A DNA stretch of 18,251 nucleotides from CAYGDT01 sp964348745 (GCA_964348745.1 CAYGDT010000021.1:1-18251); one strand, 5' to 3'. Shown: positions 1 to 7,763, numbered from the stretch's first letter. Notes: generated by a model not told the origin, from the sequence alone. Made by a program: numbers and translations.

Positions 1-76
1 AGAACCAAGAACTAGGAACTAAGAACCAAGAACTAGGAACTAAGAACCAAGAACTAGGAACTAAGAACCAAGAACT
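1..76. repeat. Heptad-based tandem repeat inside the GT4 gene (21-bp unit, about 3.6 copies)
   Basis: A 21-bp unit made of three related heptads (agaacca, agaacta, ggaacta) is repeated exactly from base 1 to base 63 and partly to 76. It may extend beyond the left edge. On the minus strand it reads in frame as SSWFLVP repeated. Seven-bp units in sets of three keep the frame. Confidence 0.95.
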
Positions 77-538
77 CGCCTTATACCACTCCCGCAGACT
101 CTTCTTCCCTCCAAGATCAGTATACCGCTCCCAGAAAAAATCTCCTCCGAGACGCAAAACTCGCTTGGGCTTTTTTAAGCCGGAAAGCAGGAGAGGAATT
201 CCTGAACTTACCGAGGAAAACGCGTAGACGATATCGGCGTCCGCAGCGACCTCGCGCAGTTTCTGCGCGTACCAGAACCAGCGGAGGATAGGGATGGAGC
301 TTGATACATTGTGTACCTGAAAGTCATTTTGAGGATTAGTGATCGGGGATCGGGGATCAGTGATCGGTGATCGGTGTTCGGTGATCCGATTCCCGATTCC
401 CGATTCCCGATCACTCGCGTACGTCACCACAGAAACCCCATGCCCTAGCATCGTAAGCTCCTGAGCAAGAGCGCGAGCATACGTCGCCGGCCCGCCGATA
501 GCAGGAGGATAAATACCGGTTGCAAGCACAATCTTCAT
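1..538 (-). CDS. GT4-family glycosyltransferase, N-terminal part (runs off the window)
   Basis: This should be a retaining GT-B glycosyltransferase that uses a nucleotide-sugar donor in envelope or exopolysaccharide synthesis. The ATG at 538 opens with MKIVLATGIYPPAIGGPATY, the standard GT4 N-terminal strand, glycine-rich loop and acceptor-side helix. Residues 70-153 continue as a normal Rossmann domain (VLRLGGDFFWERY near 127-139). The frame is open for 179 codons to base 1, so the donor-binding C-terminal domain lies outside. Two repeat tracts are translated in frame: 12 heptads at 334-417 (residues about 41-69) and a 21-bp unit at 1-76 giving repeated SSWFLVP from about residue 154. No Shine-Dalgarno precedes the ATG. 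The family assignment is secure; whether the tandem-repeat protein is functional is not known. Its role agrees with the rml genes and glycosyltransferases further right. Confidence 0.85.
   Translation of the reverse strand, partial: MKIVLATGIYPPAIGGPATYARALAQELTMLGHGVSVVTYASDRESGIGNRITEHRSPITDPRSPITNPQNDFQVHNVSSSIPILRWFWYAQKLREVAADADIVYAFSSVSSGIPLLLSGLKKPKRVLRLGGDFFWERYTDLGGKKSLREWYKASSWFLVPSSWFLVPSSWFLVPSSWF
334..417. repeat. 12-unit degenerate heptad repeat inside the GT4 gene, with inverted arms
   Basis: Twelve consecutive 7-bp units occupy 84 bp: gattagt, gatcggg x2, gatcagt, gatcggt x2, gttcggt, gatccga, ttcccga x3, tcactcg. The left part (gtgatcgggg...) and the right part (...ttcccgatcac) are near inverted copies, so the tract could form a long imperfect hairpin. 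As 84 bp is 28 codons, the GT4 frame is kept; it encodes a Ser/Pro/Ile/Thr/Arg-rich loop. Confidence 0.92.
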
Positions 539-593
539 AATGCCAGAACTCTACACTGGTTTGCCCTTCTTGGACGCAGTAAAATGCTGCAAA

Positions 594-610
594 TTCGGAT
601 CAGCCGCCAT
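594..610 (+). repeat. 17-bp direct repeat, left copy flanking gene B
   Basis: TTCGGATCAGCCGCCAT occurs here, upstream of the gene B promoter, and again exactly at 2250-2266, downstream of the gene B stop. Similarity extends to gca(aa/gt) on the left and (a/g)tt(a/g)a on the right, giving about 27 bp in all (589-615 and 2245-2271). The pair brackets one gene and its promoter. Confidence 0.85.
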
Positions 611-641
611 ATTAAGGACATGAATTCGGGCCCCGCATTCC

Positions 642-672
642 TTGACAATACACAAAATATTGACAATATATT
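642..672 (+). promoter_or_regulatory. Predicted sigma70-type promoter of gene B, (near-)leaderless
   Basis: TTGACA at 642-647 is a perfect -35 box. The A/T run AATATATT at 665-672 supplies the -10 (AATATA at 17-bp or TATATT at 19-bp spacing). It ends only 7 nt before the ATG at 680, so transcription would begin at or next to the start codon. This decides the start chosen for gene B. Confidence 0.55.
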
Positions 673-679
673 ACACTTT

Positions 680-2158
680 ATGACTGCTGCAGATATCTAC
701 CAAAGTGATCAGTTTTATACTGAACCCAATAGATTAAAGACATCCACTATGGTTGGAGGGTGGCAAGCAGGTGACACATTCCAATTAAAGTACACTCTCC
801 CTGCATTAACGAATGAGGAATGTGTGAATAAGTTCGACGTTCAGACCGCAATGGTGCTGTACCAGACAGGAACCCATGAAGACCTTGCACGTGTGGTCAC
901 ACCAAGCGCCAATATAGTTGGAGTGGGAACTCCACGCGATCCCGCGAAGAGAAAGCGGACTGATGTCTTTGAACAGGGTGCTGACATCTTGGGGGAACAG
1001 ATTGGAATCGGTGCGGTCAGCAAAGTATCTATGATGGTGTATGATGCGGCAAAAGGAGTGGCGAATTCTGCACGATCAGGAATAAATTTAGATGTGGATG
1101 ACGAGCATCTGGGCAATGTGAATATGCAAACAAAGATTTTACTCGGTGTAAAACACCTCGAGCGGAACGGCTTCCCTTCTGATCTTTTTTCAACATACTT
1201 TCGAACGAGGCAACACACGCGGCCCTCGGGAGTCATTCTGATCAAATTGGAGGTGCACTGCACACGGCAACAAATACAAGCAATTATGGCTAAGATAAAA
1301 AGTGAAATCGATCCCCGGTACGGCGTTGCGCGCCTTGTGGTGCGAGTGAATCTCCCTGAGTCGGAGTTTGATAACATAGGCAACCGTCCGTGGATTACTC
1401 TACACACCGCCGCAAGGCACATGACATGGAGAAATGGCAGCGAGCGTCGTCGCGCTCTGAAACAGACTGACTACGCAGCGCAGACAGAGGATATGCATTT
1501 GGATCGTGTACGGTACTTAAAAGGTTTGGATTTTAAAGAGATGTACAGAAAAACTGTGGACAAAAACACTGAGAGCTTGATGCGTACTTTCCAAGAAAAT
1601 CCTGAGCTGCAGATGCAGCATCTCGCTTCGAGGTTGTATCAGGTATACACCCGCAGTGTTCGTCGCGTGCAGGCAGTGTGCAGGAAAAGAGGGTACCAAG
1701 AAGAGATGACGGAAATTACCGACCGCTTTTTAGCAGCCTTCAATCAATTCCGAATAGAGAAAGAAAAGGAAGCAAGCATCGGAAGTGTGTACATACCCGT
1801 TCCGCTCTCCCCCGCTGATATGCCATGCATGGGAAGACGCACCCGTGCGTTCATGCAACATGCGACTGGCGGCAATGAGATCCTGCATCAGATGCTTGTA
1901 GAGCTGGAGGCGTCATGCGTCAGCTGCAGGAAGCCGCAAGACTACATCCTCGCGCTGAGCGAGAAAGCGGATCTTGCATTGAAAGGAGCATCCCATCCCC
2001 TCCTAAAAACTACCGACGTACGCAGCGCATACGATCCGGATCTGTTGATGGAAATTGCCGATAAAAAAATTACGAGCATGCGTGAAATTCAGAAAGGAGA
2101 GCTGGGAAAAGAACGGAAAAGGATTAAAGAGCGTGAGCGTAAAGAGAAAAAAAAATAG
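680..2158 (+). CDS. Unknown 492-aa protein (gene B of the island)
   Basis: I do not recognise this protein. The frame is open from 584, but the ATG at 680 (MTAADIYQSDQ...) is preferred because a consensus promoter lies directly before it; the 584 start would add 32 residues and place promoter and direct repeat inside the gene. The protein is soluble, with no signal peptide or membrane segment. Its N-terminal half (about 25-235) alternates hydrophobic strands and loops; residues 245-365 are helical and rich in Arg/Lys; a CxxC pair lies at Cys413/Cys416; residues 468-492 form a very basic Lys/Glu/Arg tail. The basic character would suit nucleic-acid binding, but that is inference. It converges on the C/D operon, with 137 bp between the stop codons of B and C. 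That it is a real gene is likely from length, composition and promoter. Confidence 0.75.
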   Translation: MTAADIYQSDQFYTEPNRLKTSTMVGGWQAGDTFQLKYTLPALTNEECVNKFDVQTAMVLYQTGTHEDLARVVTPSANIVGVGTPRDPAKRKRTDVFEQGADILGEQIGIGAVSKVSMMVYDAAKGVANSARSGINLDVDDEHLGNVNMQTKILLGVKHLERNGFPSDLFSTYFRTRQHTRPSGVILIKLEVHCTRQQIQAIMAKIKSEIDPRYGVARLVVRVNLPESEFDNIGNRPWITLHTAARHMTWRNGSERRRALKQTDYAAQTEDMHLDRVRYLKGLDFKEMYRKTVDKNTESLMRTFQENPELQMQHLASRLYQVYTRSVRRVQAVCRKRGYQEEMTEITDRFLAAFNQFRIEKEKEASIGSVYIPVPLSPADMPCMGRRTRAFMQHATGGNEILHQMLVELEASCVSCRKPQDYILALSEKADLALKGASHPLLKTTDVRSAYDPDLLMEIADKKITSMREIQKGELGKERKRIKERERKEKKK

Positions 2159-2249
2159 ATAAGACAATAATTCTGTAGACGCAGACAAATGTTACAAAAC
2201 AGAGCAAAGAACAATAATCTATATTGCTTACAAACAGATCGCTGGCAGT

Positions 2250-2266
2250 TTCGGATCAGCCGCCAT
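2250..2266 (+). repeat. 17-bp direct repeat, right copy flanking gene B
   Basis: Exact second copy of the 17-bp sequence at 594-610, in the same orientation, about 90 bp after the gene B stop and 29 bp before the end of the convergent gene C. A further weak similarity precedes both copies: GACGCAG plus a degenerate tail at 573 and 2178. Together these could mark the ends of an inserted cassette or a recombination junction. Confidence 0.85.
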
Positions 2267-2295
2267 GTTGATAGATTGATTGAATGATATATATT

Positions 2296-4611
2296 TTAAC
2301 GAAGTACTGCAGTCTCCTTGGATGTTAGTCCTTTTAAATTCACAGGATGTGGTTCGATGTGTCTTCTTTGGAGCTCAGGTTGCAATACCAAAAGTGCTTC
2401 CCGTACTTTCTGGCCATTATGAAAGAGTAATTCTCCTACCAAGAATGCTGCACTCTTCGCAGAATTGCCAGCATCGATCATGATCTTTCGAACACGCTGC
2501 CAGTCCCTTTCATCACAACCCTCTTCCTCAATATAACGAATTAATTCTGTTCCATGAGTTGCAACAATCCCCGACGTACGTTTCTGGAAGAAATGGATAA
2601 GATTTGAATCTACAGCTGCAATTTGTGTGAGGAGCACACGCGTCATAGGTTGTGTAAATGTATGGCTTTGCGCAACAAAGGTTGGGCATCCTTTTGCAAG
2701 TTGGTATGGGAATTCCTCGTACCAGTTTCGAAGTACTTTTGGACAATCTCGTTCGAGAACTTGATCAGTAACCGCTTTTGCCATAAGACGCACGCTCGGC
2801 AATGGAGGAACGAATTTATTAAAAGCTACATCCTGAACAACATCTGGACGTAGCCAATCAGAATCTGTTCTTGCTTCATCACGCATCCGTTCGGCTACCA
2901 TATTCGCCCCACCTCCCCGCATTCCCTTTATGCAGTTTTCTGCCATATGATGCACTGCTATAAATTCCCTGAGTCCATCAGGGAAATCGTCGAACGTATC
3001 GAGAGCTTCATTTGTTTTTGCCTTTTCTAACGCTATCTTCTCTGTGAGATACTTATAGATTCTCTCAAATGTCACACGTGGATGTGTGATCTCCTGTCGC
3101 TCCACTTTCTGAATCACGTCTGTTTCAAATTCTCGCACTTTGACTGCATCATCACGATATTTTTTTGCGATAAAGTCTCTAGCGAGAACCCTCGTAGAAA
3201 CATTAGCAAGCTCAGAAAGTATACGCATCTTCATGCCTTTTCCATGCAATCGCTCTCCCTGACGTCTATAGTATCGTTCTCTTTCATCTTCATACAACAT
3301 TCTCAGTTCATTGTAATGATCTTCATCTCGAGCGATGACACGCAGTAATCCTTCTATAGCCACCTGACTACTCTGCCGGTTATAAAGCATGATGTTTCTG
3401 ATCTGTGCTTCTGGTCTGTCTCTTTGTTCACGTTCTTCTTCAGACTTCTTCCTTCTACTCTCATCAATTTTCACTCCAAGAATATCAGCAACATCCTTGA
3501 AGCTGTATCCTCGCTCTTCCATTGCAGAAACTGCTGAATTCGGAAATCCATATCGATCACATTCCTCTGTGTACGCTGCTTTCCAATCTCGTTCAAACTG
3601 CTTGAATCTTTTTGGTTCGATTATTGCTTCCGCAATATCTGCAATCTCCTCCCAAGAAATCAATTCGAACTGTACTAAACGGCGTGATGCCAATTCTTCC
3701 AATCCATAACATGCCCGTAGTGCCTCAGATGTGAACGTCATCGGCTTCATTGGCATCTTTTTATCTTCTGGATCATGCCACTGCCAATGCTTCGCAAGAT
3801 CCATCTCCATGGTAGAGAGAAGCTCAACAAGAGGCTCTTCGATTGTGCGCTCACGATACTGTGACTTCTTTGCTTCGATCCACACTCCTTCTCCCTCTTC
3901 TCTACGAAGTGCATGCATCTGTTTTTCTATTTTGGATGAGCCTGCATACATCGTATCAATAATATCGAGGAGCTCTGGAGCTTTGGGGATCGTCCCTACA
4001 TATCCACGTGAATGCACAATGTTCCAAATATGTTTGAAATGACTTTCTACTTCAGAGTGTCCTTTGTCGTACCCAATACGATGCAAAAAGGCACTCACAT
4101 GTGAGTGATTCAAAACCTTCATGGTTCCATTCCGTACATTCTCAACAAGCTGTAGTAATGTAATTGGCGTTTCGTATGACTCGCTCTCATCACATGGATT
4201 TTTCTGCTCAAAGAGATCCGGCATAGTGAGGAGATCGAGTATCTGTTCACGAATACCCAATGACACACCCAGAGATTCCAGGCAATCAAGCTCCTGACGA
4301 TAGGTATGATATTGTGGCTGCCTTTTACCAATATCCTGCTCCATAGGTTTGTATCCGTTCGTACTCAATCCGGCTGCATGTGCCATCTCTTCTTTTGTCC
4401 AACCAAATTCGGACCAGCGAAGTGTGGCAATGATTTTGGGAAGCATCGTTCTGGTTTCCTCTTGAAGAATTTTCACAAAACCGTTATTACTGCGATCCAC
4501 TCCCATCCGAGCATGCTTTGTAAATTGAGTCTCATCCCAAAGAACTGGATCAAAAATCTCTGGAACCATCCTCTCGTCCCAGCCTTTTGGAAAATTGTTA
4601 GATTTGTTCAT
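2296..4611 (-). CDS. Unknown 771-aa protein with N-terminal helix-turn-helix (gene C of the island)
   Basis: I recognise no family for the whole protein. Residues about 60-105 resemble an XRE-type helix-turn-helix (GWTKEEMAHAAGLSTNGYKP, then E-Q-D-x-GKRQPQ), the pattern of Cro/CI-like DNA-binding domains. A second possible HTH lies near 366-384 (YSFKDVADILGVKIDES), followed by a charged helical stretch (385-455) of Glu/Arg/Lys, perhaps coiled coil. The remainder is mostly helical and soluble, without signal peptide, Walker motifs or an obvious nuclease signature. It starts 20 nt after the stop of the helicase-like gene at 4632 on the same strand, so the two are almost surely co-transcribed and likely work together. 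No Shine-Dalgarno is visible before the ATG. It may be a DNA-binding partner or regulator of the ATPase; that is inference. Confidence 0.8.
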   Translation of the reverse strand: MNKSNNFPKGWDERMVPEIFDPVLWDETQFTKHARMGVDRSNNGFVKILQEETRTMLPKIIATLRWSEFGWTKEEMAHAAGLSTNGYKPMEQDIGKRQPQYHTYRQELDCLESLGVSLGIREQILDLLTMPDLFEQKNPCDESESYETPITLLQLVENVRNGTMKVLNHSHVSAFLHRIGYDKGHSEVESHFKHIWNIVHSRGYVGTIPKAPELLDIIDTMYAGSSKIEKQMHALRREEGEGVWIEAKKSQYRERTIEEPLVELLSTMEMDLAKHWQWHDPEDKKMPMKPMTFTSEALRACYGLEELASRRLVQFELISWEEIADIAEAIIEPKRFKQFERDWKAAYTEECDRYGFPNSAVSAMEERGYSFKDVADILGVKIDESRRKKSEEEREQRDRPEAQIRNIMLYNRQSSQVAIEGLLRVIARDEDHYNELRMLYEDERERYYRRQGERLHGKGMKMRILSELANVSTRVLARDFIAKKYRDDAVKVREFETDVIQKVERQEITHPRVTFERIYKYLTEKIALEKAKTNEALDTFDDFPDGLREFIAVHHMAENCIKGMRGGGANMVAERMRDEARTDSDWLRPDVVQDVAFNKFVPPLPSVRLMAKAVTDQVLERDCPKVLRNWYEEFPYQLAKGCPTFVAQSHTFTQPMTRVLLTQIAAVDSNLIHFFQKRTSGIVATHGTELIRYIEEEGCDERDWQRVRKIMIDAGNSAKSAAFLVGELLFHNGQKVREALLVLQPELQRRHIEPHPVNLKGLTSKETAVLR

Positions 4612-4631
4612 GAGGATGCCATTATTAATTG

Positions 4632-7409
4632 TTAATAGTTGGATCTATCTTTCGCAGTTGCCAACAGTTCACTTGCTTCTCTTCGTTCTACTGCTTTCTG
4701 TCCCATCTGTACAGCACGCCTGAATACAGCATCAGCAAGCTGCTGACCGCGTAGCCCATCTCTATAACACTCACTGACAAATATCATGAGCGAAGGGGTA
4801 AGACTTGTTGCATCGTATGGATCCAACAATGCTGCTGCACTGCCCCTTGTAGGTTGGCCATTGTCACCAAATATAATGGCAACATGCACCTCTCTTGGAG
4901 TTTTTTTCTTCTTTGCCTTCTTCTTTTCTTCTTTATCACCCTGTTTTTCATCTCCGTTTAATTGAGTATCCTCGGATGGATTGATGGTAAATTGATACGT
5001 CTCCCCTACACCTTCTACACTGACATTTTCATCTAATCGTATATTCCTGCTAGAAAGTGGTGAGACATAGGCAGGAACAGAGGCAACACTGTGCGATTGA
5101 TGTCTTGGTGCTTGTTTTGGAGACTCTGAACGTCTTGTTCCCTCAAGTGCCTCTAATGCATCCAACAGTCGTCTCTTCTCCAAACGTCTACGCTGCCCTT
5201 CCAACCTCTTCATTTCATTCCTGAGTGAGACGGAGTTAGTGAGCACGAGTGGGATTCCTACAAATGGCATTGCTCCCTTGACTCTCTGCTTGCGCCGACG
5301 CACTTTGGGCGTATCGGGAAGTGGTTCGGGGTCGGAGAGATCTTCCCATTCAAAATCTTCCCTATATCCCTTTGCATCAATCATGATACGCAGTGGAATG
5401 TGCACAGCTCCTTCATCGGGGATCTCCTCTGCATATCCCTCTTGTGCAGCTACAGTGCGAAGATACGGATCTTGTCCTTTGTGCAGCACCTGTTCACGGA
5501 AGTATGTTCGCGCAACAGATCGCTCATACTCCTCATCAGGAGTTTCATTTTCTCCTGGAAGATTACGGATATGTCCCAAGCGACCGCAGAGTTGATCACG
5601 TGAGTATTTAGAAACATTATCGACAATATCAATACAGTGCACGTTGGGGAATGTGAGTGCATCGGAAAGAAGGTTGTCCGTTCCTACCAAAATGCGAACA
5701 GGATCGCCGGCTTTCTTCGGAGCATTGAATGCTTTGAGCATATCCGACTTCTTATTTCCCAAACCTGCATGGTAACAGTACACCTCGACAGGTATACCCA
5801 TCTCGGCATGTGCAAGCGCAATATTTTTCGCATACTGATGCACACGTACTGCTCTGACCACCACCAATTTATCTACTTCGTGGGGCTGAGGGAGTCCTAA
5901 TGTTTCTGCTGTCTTTACTGATTCAAACATGATATCTCTATATTGTTGCCATGCTTCCTGCGATCCGGGTGAAGCGGCGTTTTCTGTATCACCAAAATTT
6001 TGGTATGCAATTGGCTTCATCAATCCCATCTCAATCATTCTGGCTTTTGAAATGCTTGGTGAACGATTCCACCCTCCTGAATCTCTCTGTTCCCTACCTG
6101 CTATTCCTCTATCCTGTCCTGTAATACCTACAACAATTTGGTCATGACCACTTATCTGCATCATGGAATCACTCACCGTATCTGGATTATAATATCCAGC
6201 TTCATCGAGGAAGACTGCTCGACAACGTAGTGCGATCTCTGCCAAGTCTTTGCGAATATTTTCTGGCACACGGGTAAGCGCTGAGCCATCCACAAACATA
6301 AATTGATCATCGCCTTCTGGGTTCACCTGTGTTGAATACCTTTCCTTATCGGTAGCAGTTTGTTTACTAGACGTTTTGACGTGGTAGCCCTTACCTTCCT
6401 CAAATGCAAATCCTGTATCCCCCTTGAGTATCTGTGTATCACCATCAACATGCCCACTGGTCAGTTGTGCTGCTCTCTCTTGTGGCACTTCCTCAAAATC
6501 GGGAATGAGCACAATGTCTCCATTGATAAGCTTCGTCAGTGTTAAAATAATTTCTTTGTGCTTTTTTGACTTTTTAAATCCTTCAGCGCCACACTCTAGT
6601 GATTCAAGGTACGCCTGAATACGCTCAGCTACTGGCGGAAAGCCATCCTCTTCATTTTGAGGACGGAAGAGATTGTAGAATGGATGATTGACAACATTTG
6701 GTCTTGGACAGTACTCCGTAAATTCTTCTCCATACATCATCGATAGGTCCTTCCAGTGCATATTCATATCCACTCGCTCCGGTAGTACCGTATTGACAAC
6801 AGAGAATTGCGGACCACCAATATTCTGCTCCACATGTTCACGCCTTCTCGCAATAAAGGCACCCGTAGGAATTTCTTTATGATCCTTCCCTTGCCGTAAC
6901 ATGAGATCGAGTTGTGCATCACGAAATGCCTTCATGATAAGACCGTTAATTAAACTTTTTCCACTTCCGAAAGGTGATCGAAGAAGAATCTTCGCTGCTT
7001 CTTCTCGTGTACCGGTACAGATATTAAGTGCTGCCCAAGCGAAGAGTGCTTTTTGGTGCTCCCATAATTCTTTATCATTTGCAATGAATTCATTCTTCTC
7101 TAACTCATCCCACACCATGAACATCCTGCGTGTGAAAAGCTGTGTGAACTGATCGGACCCATCGTAATGTTCTTCAATCCAAACATCGAATGCCGTTTCT
7201 GGACGTGTGATTTCTACGGTCCCATAATTTTCTGATTCATAGCTCCAAGCCTCGAAATCATCATCAGGAAAAACTTTTGCAATTTGTGCCCGCATGGCAT
7301 TGAAGATCTTTTCCGCCTTTGATTGTCTCTCATTTTCCCCTCTCTGCATTGCTGCTGCTTCCTTTGGCACAGTGAGTTGGCACTCTTTTGCTGATGCTAA
7401 AACTTTCAT
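4632..7409 (-). CDS. SF2 helicase-like ATPase, 925 aa (gene D of the island)
   Basis: A large superfamily 2 helicase/translocase-like protein that should couple ATP hydrolysis to movement on, or remodelling of, nucleic acid. In order: a Q-like motif (LWEHQKALFAWA, 115-126), Walker A (RSPFGSGKS, K151), Walker B/DEAD-like box (VFLDEAG, D402-E403), a motif III-like GITG (428-431), then a second RecA-like domain with YHAGL (546-550), ILVGTDNLLSDA (573-584, motif V) and QLCGRLGHIR (606-615, motif VI). The gap of 250 residues between Walker A and B is far longer than usual and holds an insertion (about 165-395). The motif VI arginine is displaced: His613 stands where the second Arg of QxxGRxGR is expected. 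Residues 727-760 look coiled-coil; 820-838 is a Lys/Glu-rich linker before a small C-terminal domain. It is the first gene of the operon with gene C. Confidence 0.82.
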   Translation of the reverse strand: MKVLASAKECQLTVPKEAAAMQRGENERQSKAEKIFNAMRAQIAKVFPDDDFEAWSYESENYGTVEITRPETAFDVWIEEHYDGSDQFTQLFTRRMFMVWDELEKNEFIANDKELWEHQKALFAWAALNICTGTREEAAKILLRSPFGSGKSLINGLIMKAFRDAQLDLMLRQGKDHKEIPTGAFIARRREHVEQNIGGPQFSVVNTVLPERVDMNMHWKDLSMMYGEEFTEYCPRPNVVNHPFYNLFRPQNEEDGFPPVAERIQAYLESLECGAEGFKKSKKHKEIILTLTKLINGDIVLIPDFEEVPQERAAQLTSGHVDGDTQILKGDTGFAFEEGKGYHVKTSSKQTATDKERYSTQVNPEGDDQFMFVDGSALTRVPENIRKDLAEIALRCRAVFLDEAGYYNPDTVSDSMMQISGHDQIVVGITGQDRGIAGREQRDSGGWNRSPSISKARMIEMGLMKPIAYQNFGDTENAASPGSQEAWQQYRDIMFESVKTAETLGLPQPHEVDKLVVVRAVRVHQYAKNIALAHAEMGIPVEVYCYHAGLGNKKSDMLKAFNAPKKAGDPVRILVGTDNLLSDALTFPNVHCIDIVDNVSKYSRDQLCGRLGHIRNLPGENETPDEEYERSVARTYFREQVLHKGQDPYLRTVAAQEGYAEEIPDEGAVHIPLRIMIDAKGYREDFEWEDLSDPEPLPDTPKVRRRKQRVKGAMPFVGIPLVLTNSVSLRNEMKRLEGQRRRLEKRRLLDALEALEGTRRSESPKQAPRHQSHSVASVPAYVSPLSSRNIRLDENVSVEGVGETYQFTINPSEDTQLNGDEKQGDKEEKKKAKKKKTPREVHVAIIFGDNGQPTRGSAAALLDPYDATSLTPSLMIFVSECYRDGLRGQQLADAVFRRAVQMGQKAVERREASELLATAKDRSNY

Positions 7410-7423
7410 ATAAAAAAGAGAGA

Positions 7424-7452
7424 ATCATATGGTTTTTCGATAGATTTGACAA
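7424..7452 (-). promoter_or_regulatory. Predicted sigma70-type promoter of the D-C operon
   Basis: On the minus strand TTGTCA (7452-7447) and TATGAT (7429-7424) are separated by exactly 17 bp, a near-consensus pair. Only 14 nt separate the -10 box from the ATG at 7409 and no Shine-Dalgarno lies between, so the leader would be about 8 nt at most. Confidence 0.65.
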
Positions 7453-7484
7453 GAATATAGGACAGTTTCGCAATAAGAACAAAT

Positions 7485-7500
7485 TTGTCTGAAAAGACAA
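7485..7500. promoter_or_regulatory. Perfect 16-bp inverted repeat in the D/E intergenic region
   Basis: TTGTCT-gaaa-AGACAA: two perfect 6-bp arms around a 4-nt centre, about 30 bp upstream of the D-operon -35 box. It could be a repressor or activator site for the operon (the operon encodes an HTH protein) or a small hairpin. No function is proved. Confidence 0.4.
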
Positions 7501-7557
7501 TATAAACACTTGCTTTTTAATGGAAAGTGTGTTTTGATATTTTTATACAAAAGTCCC

Positions 7558-7577
7558 TGCATTTACCCCTAAATGCA
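7558..7577. promoter_or_regulatory. Perfect inverted repeat before the 55-aa ORF E
   Basis: TGCATTTA-cccc-TAAATGCA: perfect 8-bp arms with a 4-nt loop, ending 18 nt before the ATG at 7596. There is no T-run after it, so it is not a typical intrinsic terminator. An operator or a 5'-leader hairpin is more likely. Confidence 0.45.
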
Positions 7578-7595
7578 CCACTACCCATTTCACAG

Positions 7596-7763
7596 ATGAG
7601 CGAAAATACTGATGAAGTTCAGTCAACTGTCGGTATAACAACTGAATCAGCAAAACTCCCAATAATAAGGGAGGATCCCAATTCAGTTCTAAAAGTTACT
7701 CCAAGTTTTTTAAGATTTGTGTTACTAGAGACATTTGGCATTGAAACAGGTTCAAAAAAATAG
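7596..7763 (+). CDS. Possible small protein of 55 aa (gene E)
   Basis: An unrecognised small reading frame diverging from the helicase operon. The frame is open from 7527, but the first part lies across the perfect hairpin at 7558-7577 and reads as non-protein-like sequence. The ATG at 7596 gives MSENTDEVQSTVGITTESAK and so on: an acidic, Thr/Ser-rich N-terminus followed by a short helical hydrophobic stretch (FLRFVLLETFGI, about 39-50) and a basic end. It carries no membrane-length segment and no Cys. No Shine-Dalgarno is present; A/T-rich candidate -10 sequences lie near 7536-7549. It faces rmlB tail to tail, 88 bp apart. Its position beside a helicase operon would suit a small accessory or regulator; that is a guess, and it may not be translated. 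Confidence 0.45.
   Translation: MSENTDEVQSTVGITTESAKLPIIREDPNSVLKVTPSFLRFVLLETFGIETGSKK

Noticed and set aside
584..679. Upstream ATG start for gene B
   Set aside because: The extra 32 codons cover the 17-bp direct repeat and the consensus promoter; the ATG at 680 follows the -10 box by 7 nt.
841..1422. 193-codon minus-strand frame inside gene B
   Set aside because: Antisense to a longer frame with a promoter; the translation is Cys/Ser/Arg-rich and shows no motif.
2159..2249. Bidirectional terminator between genes B and C
   Set aside because: Only a 4-bp TCTG/CAGA stem is visible and no convincing T-run follows on either strand.
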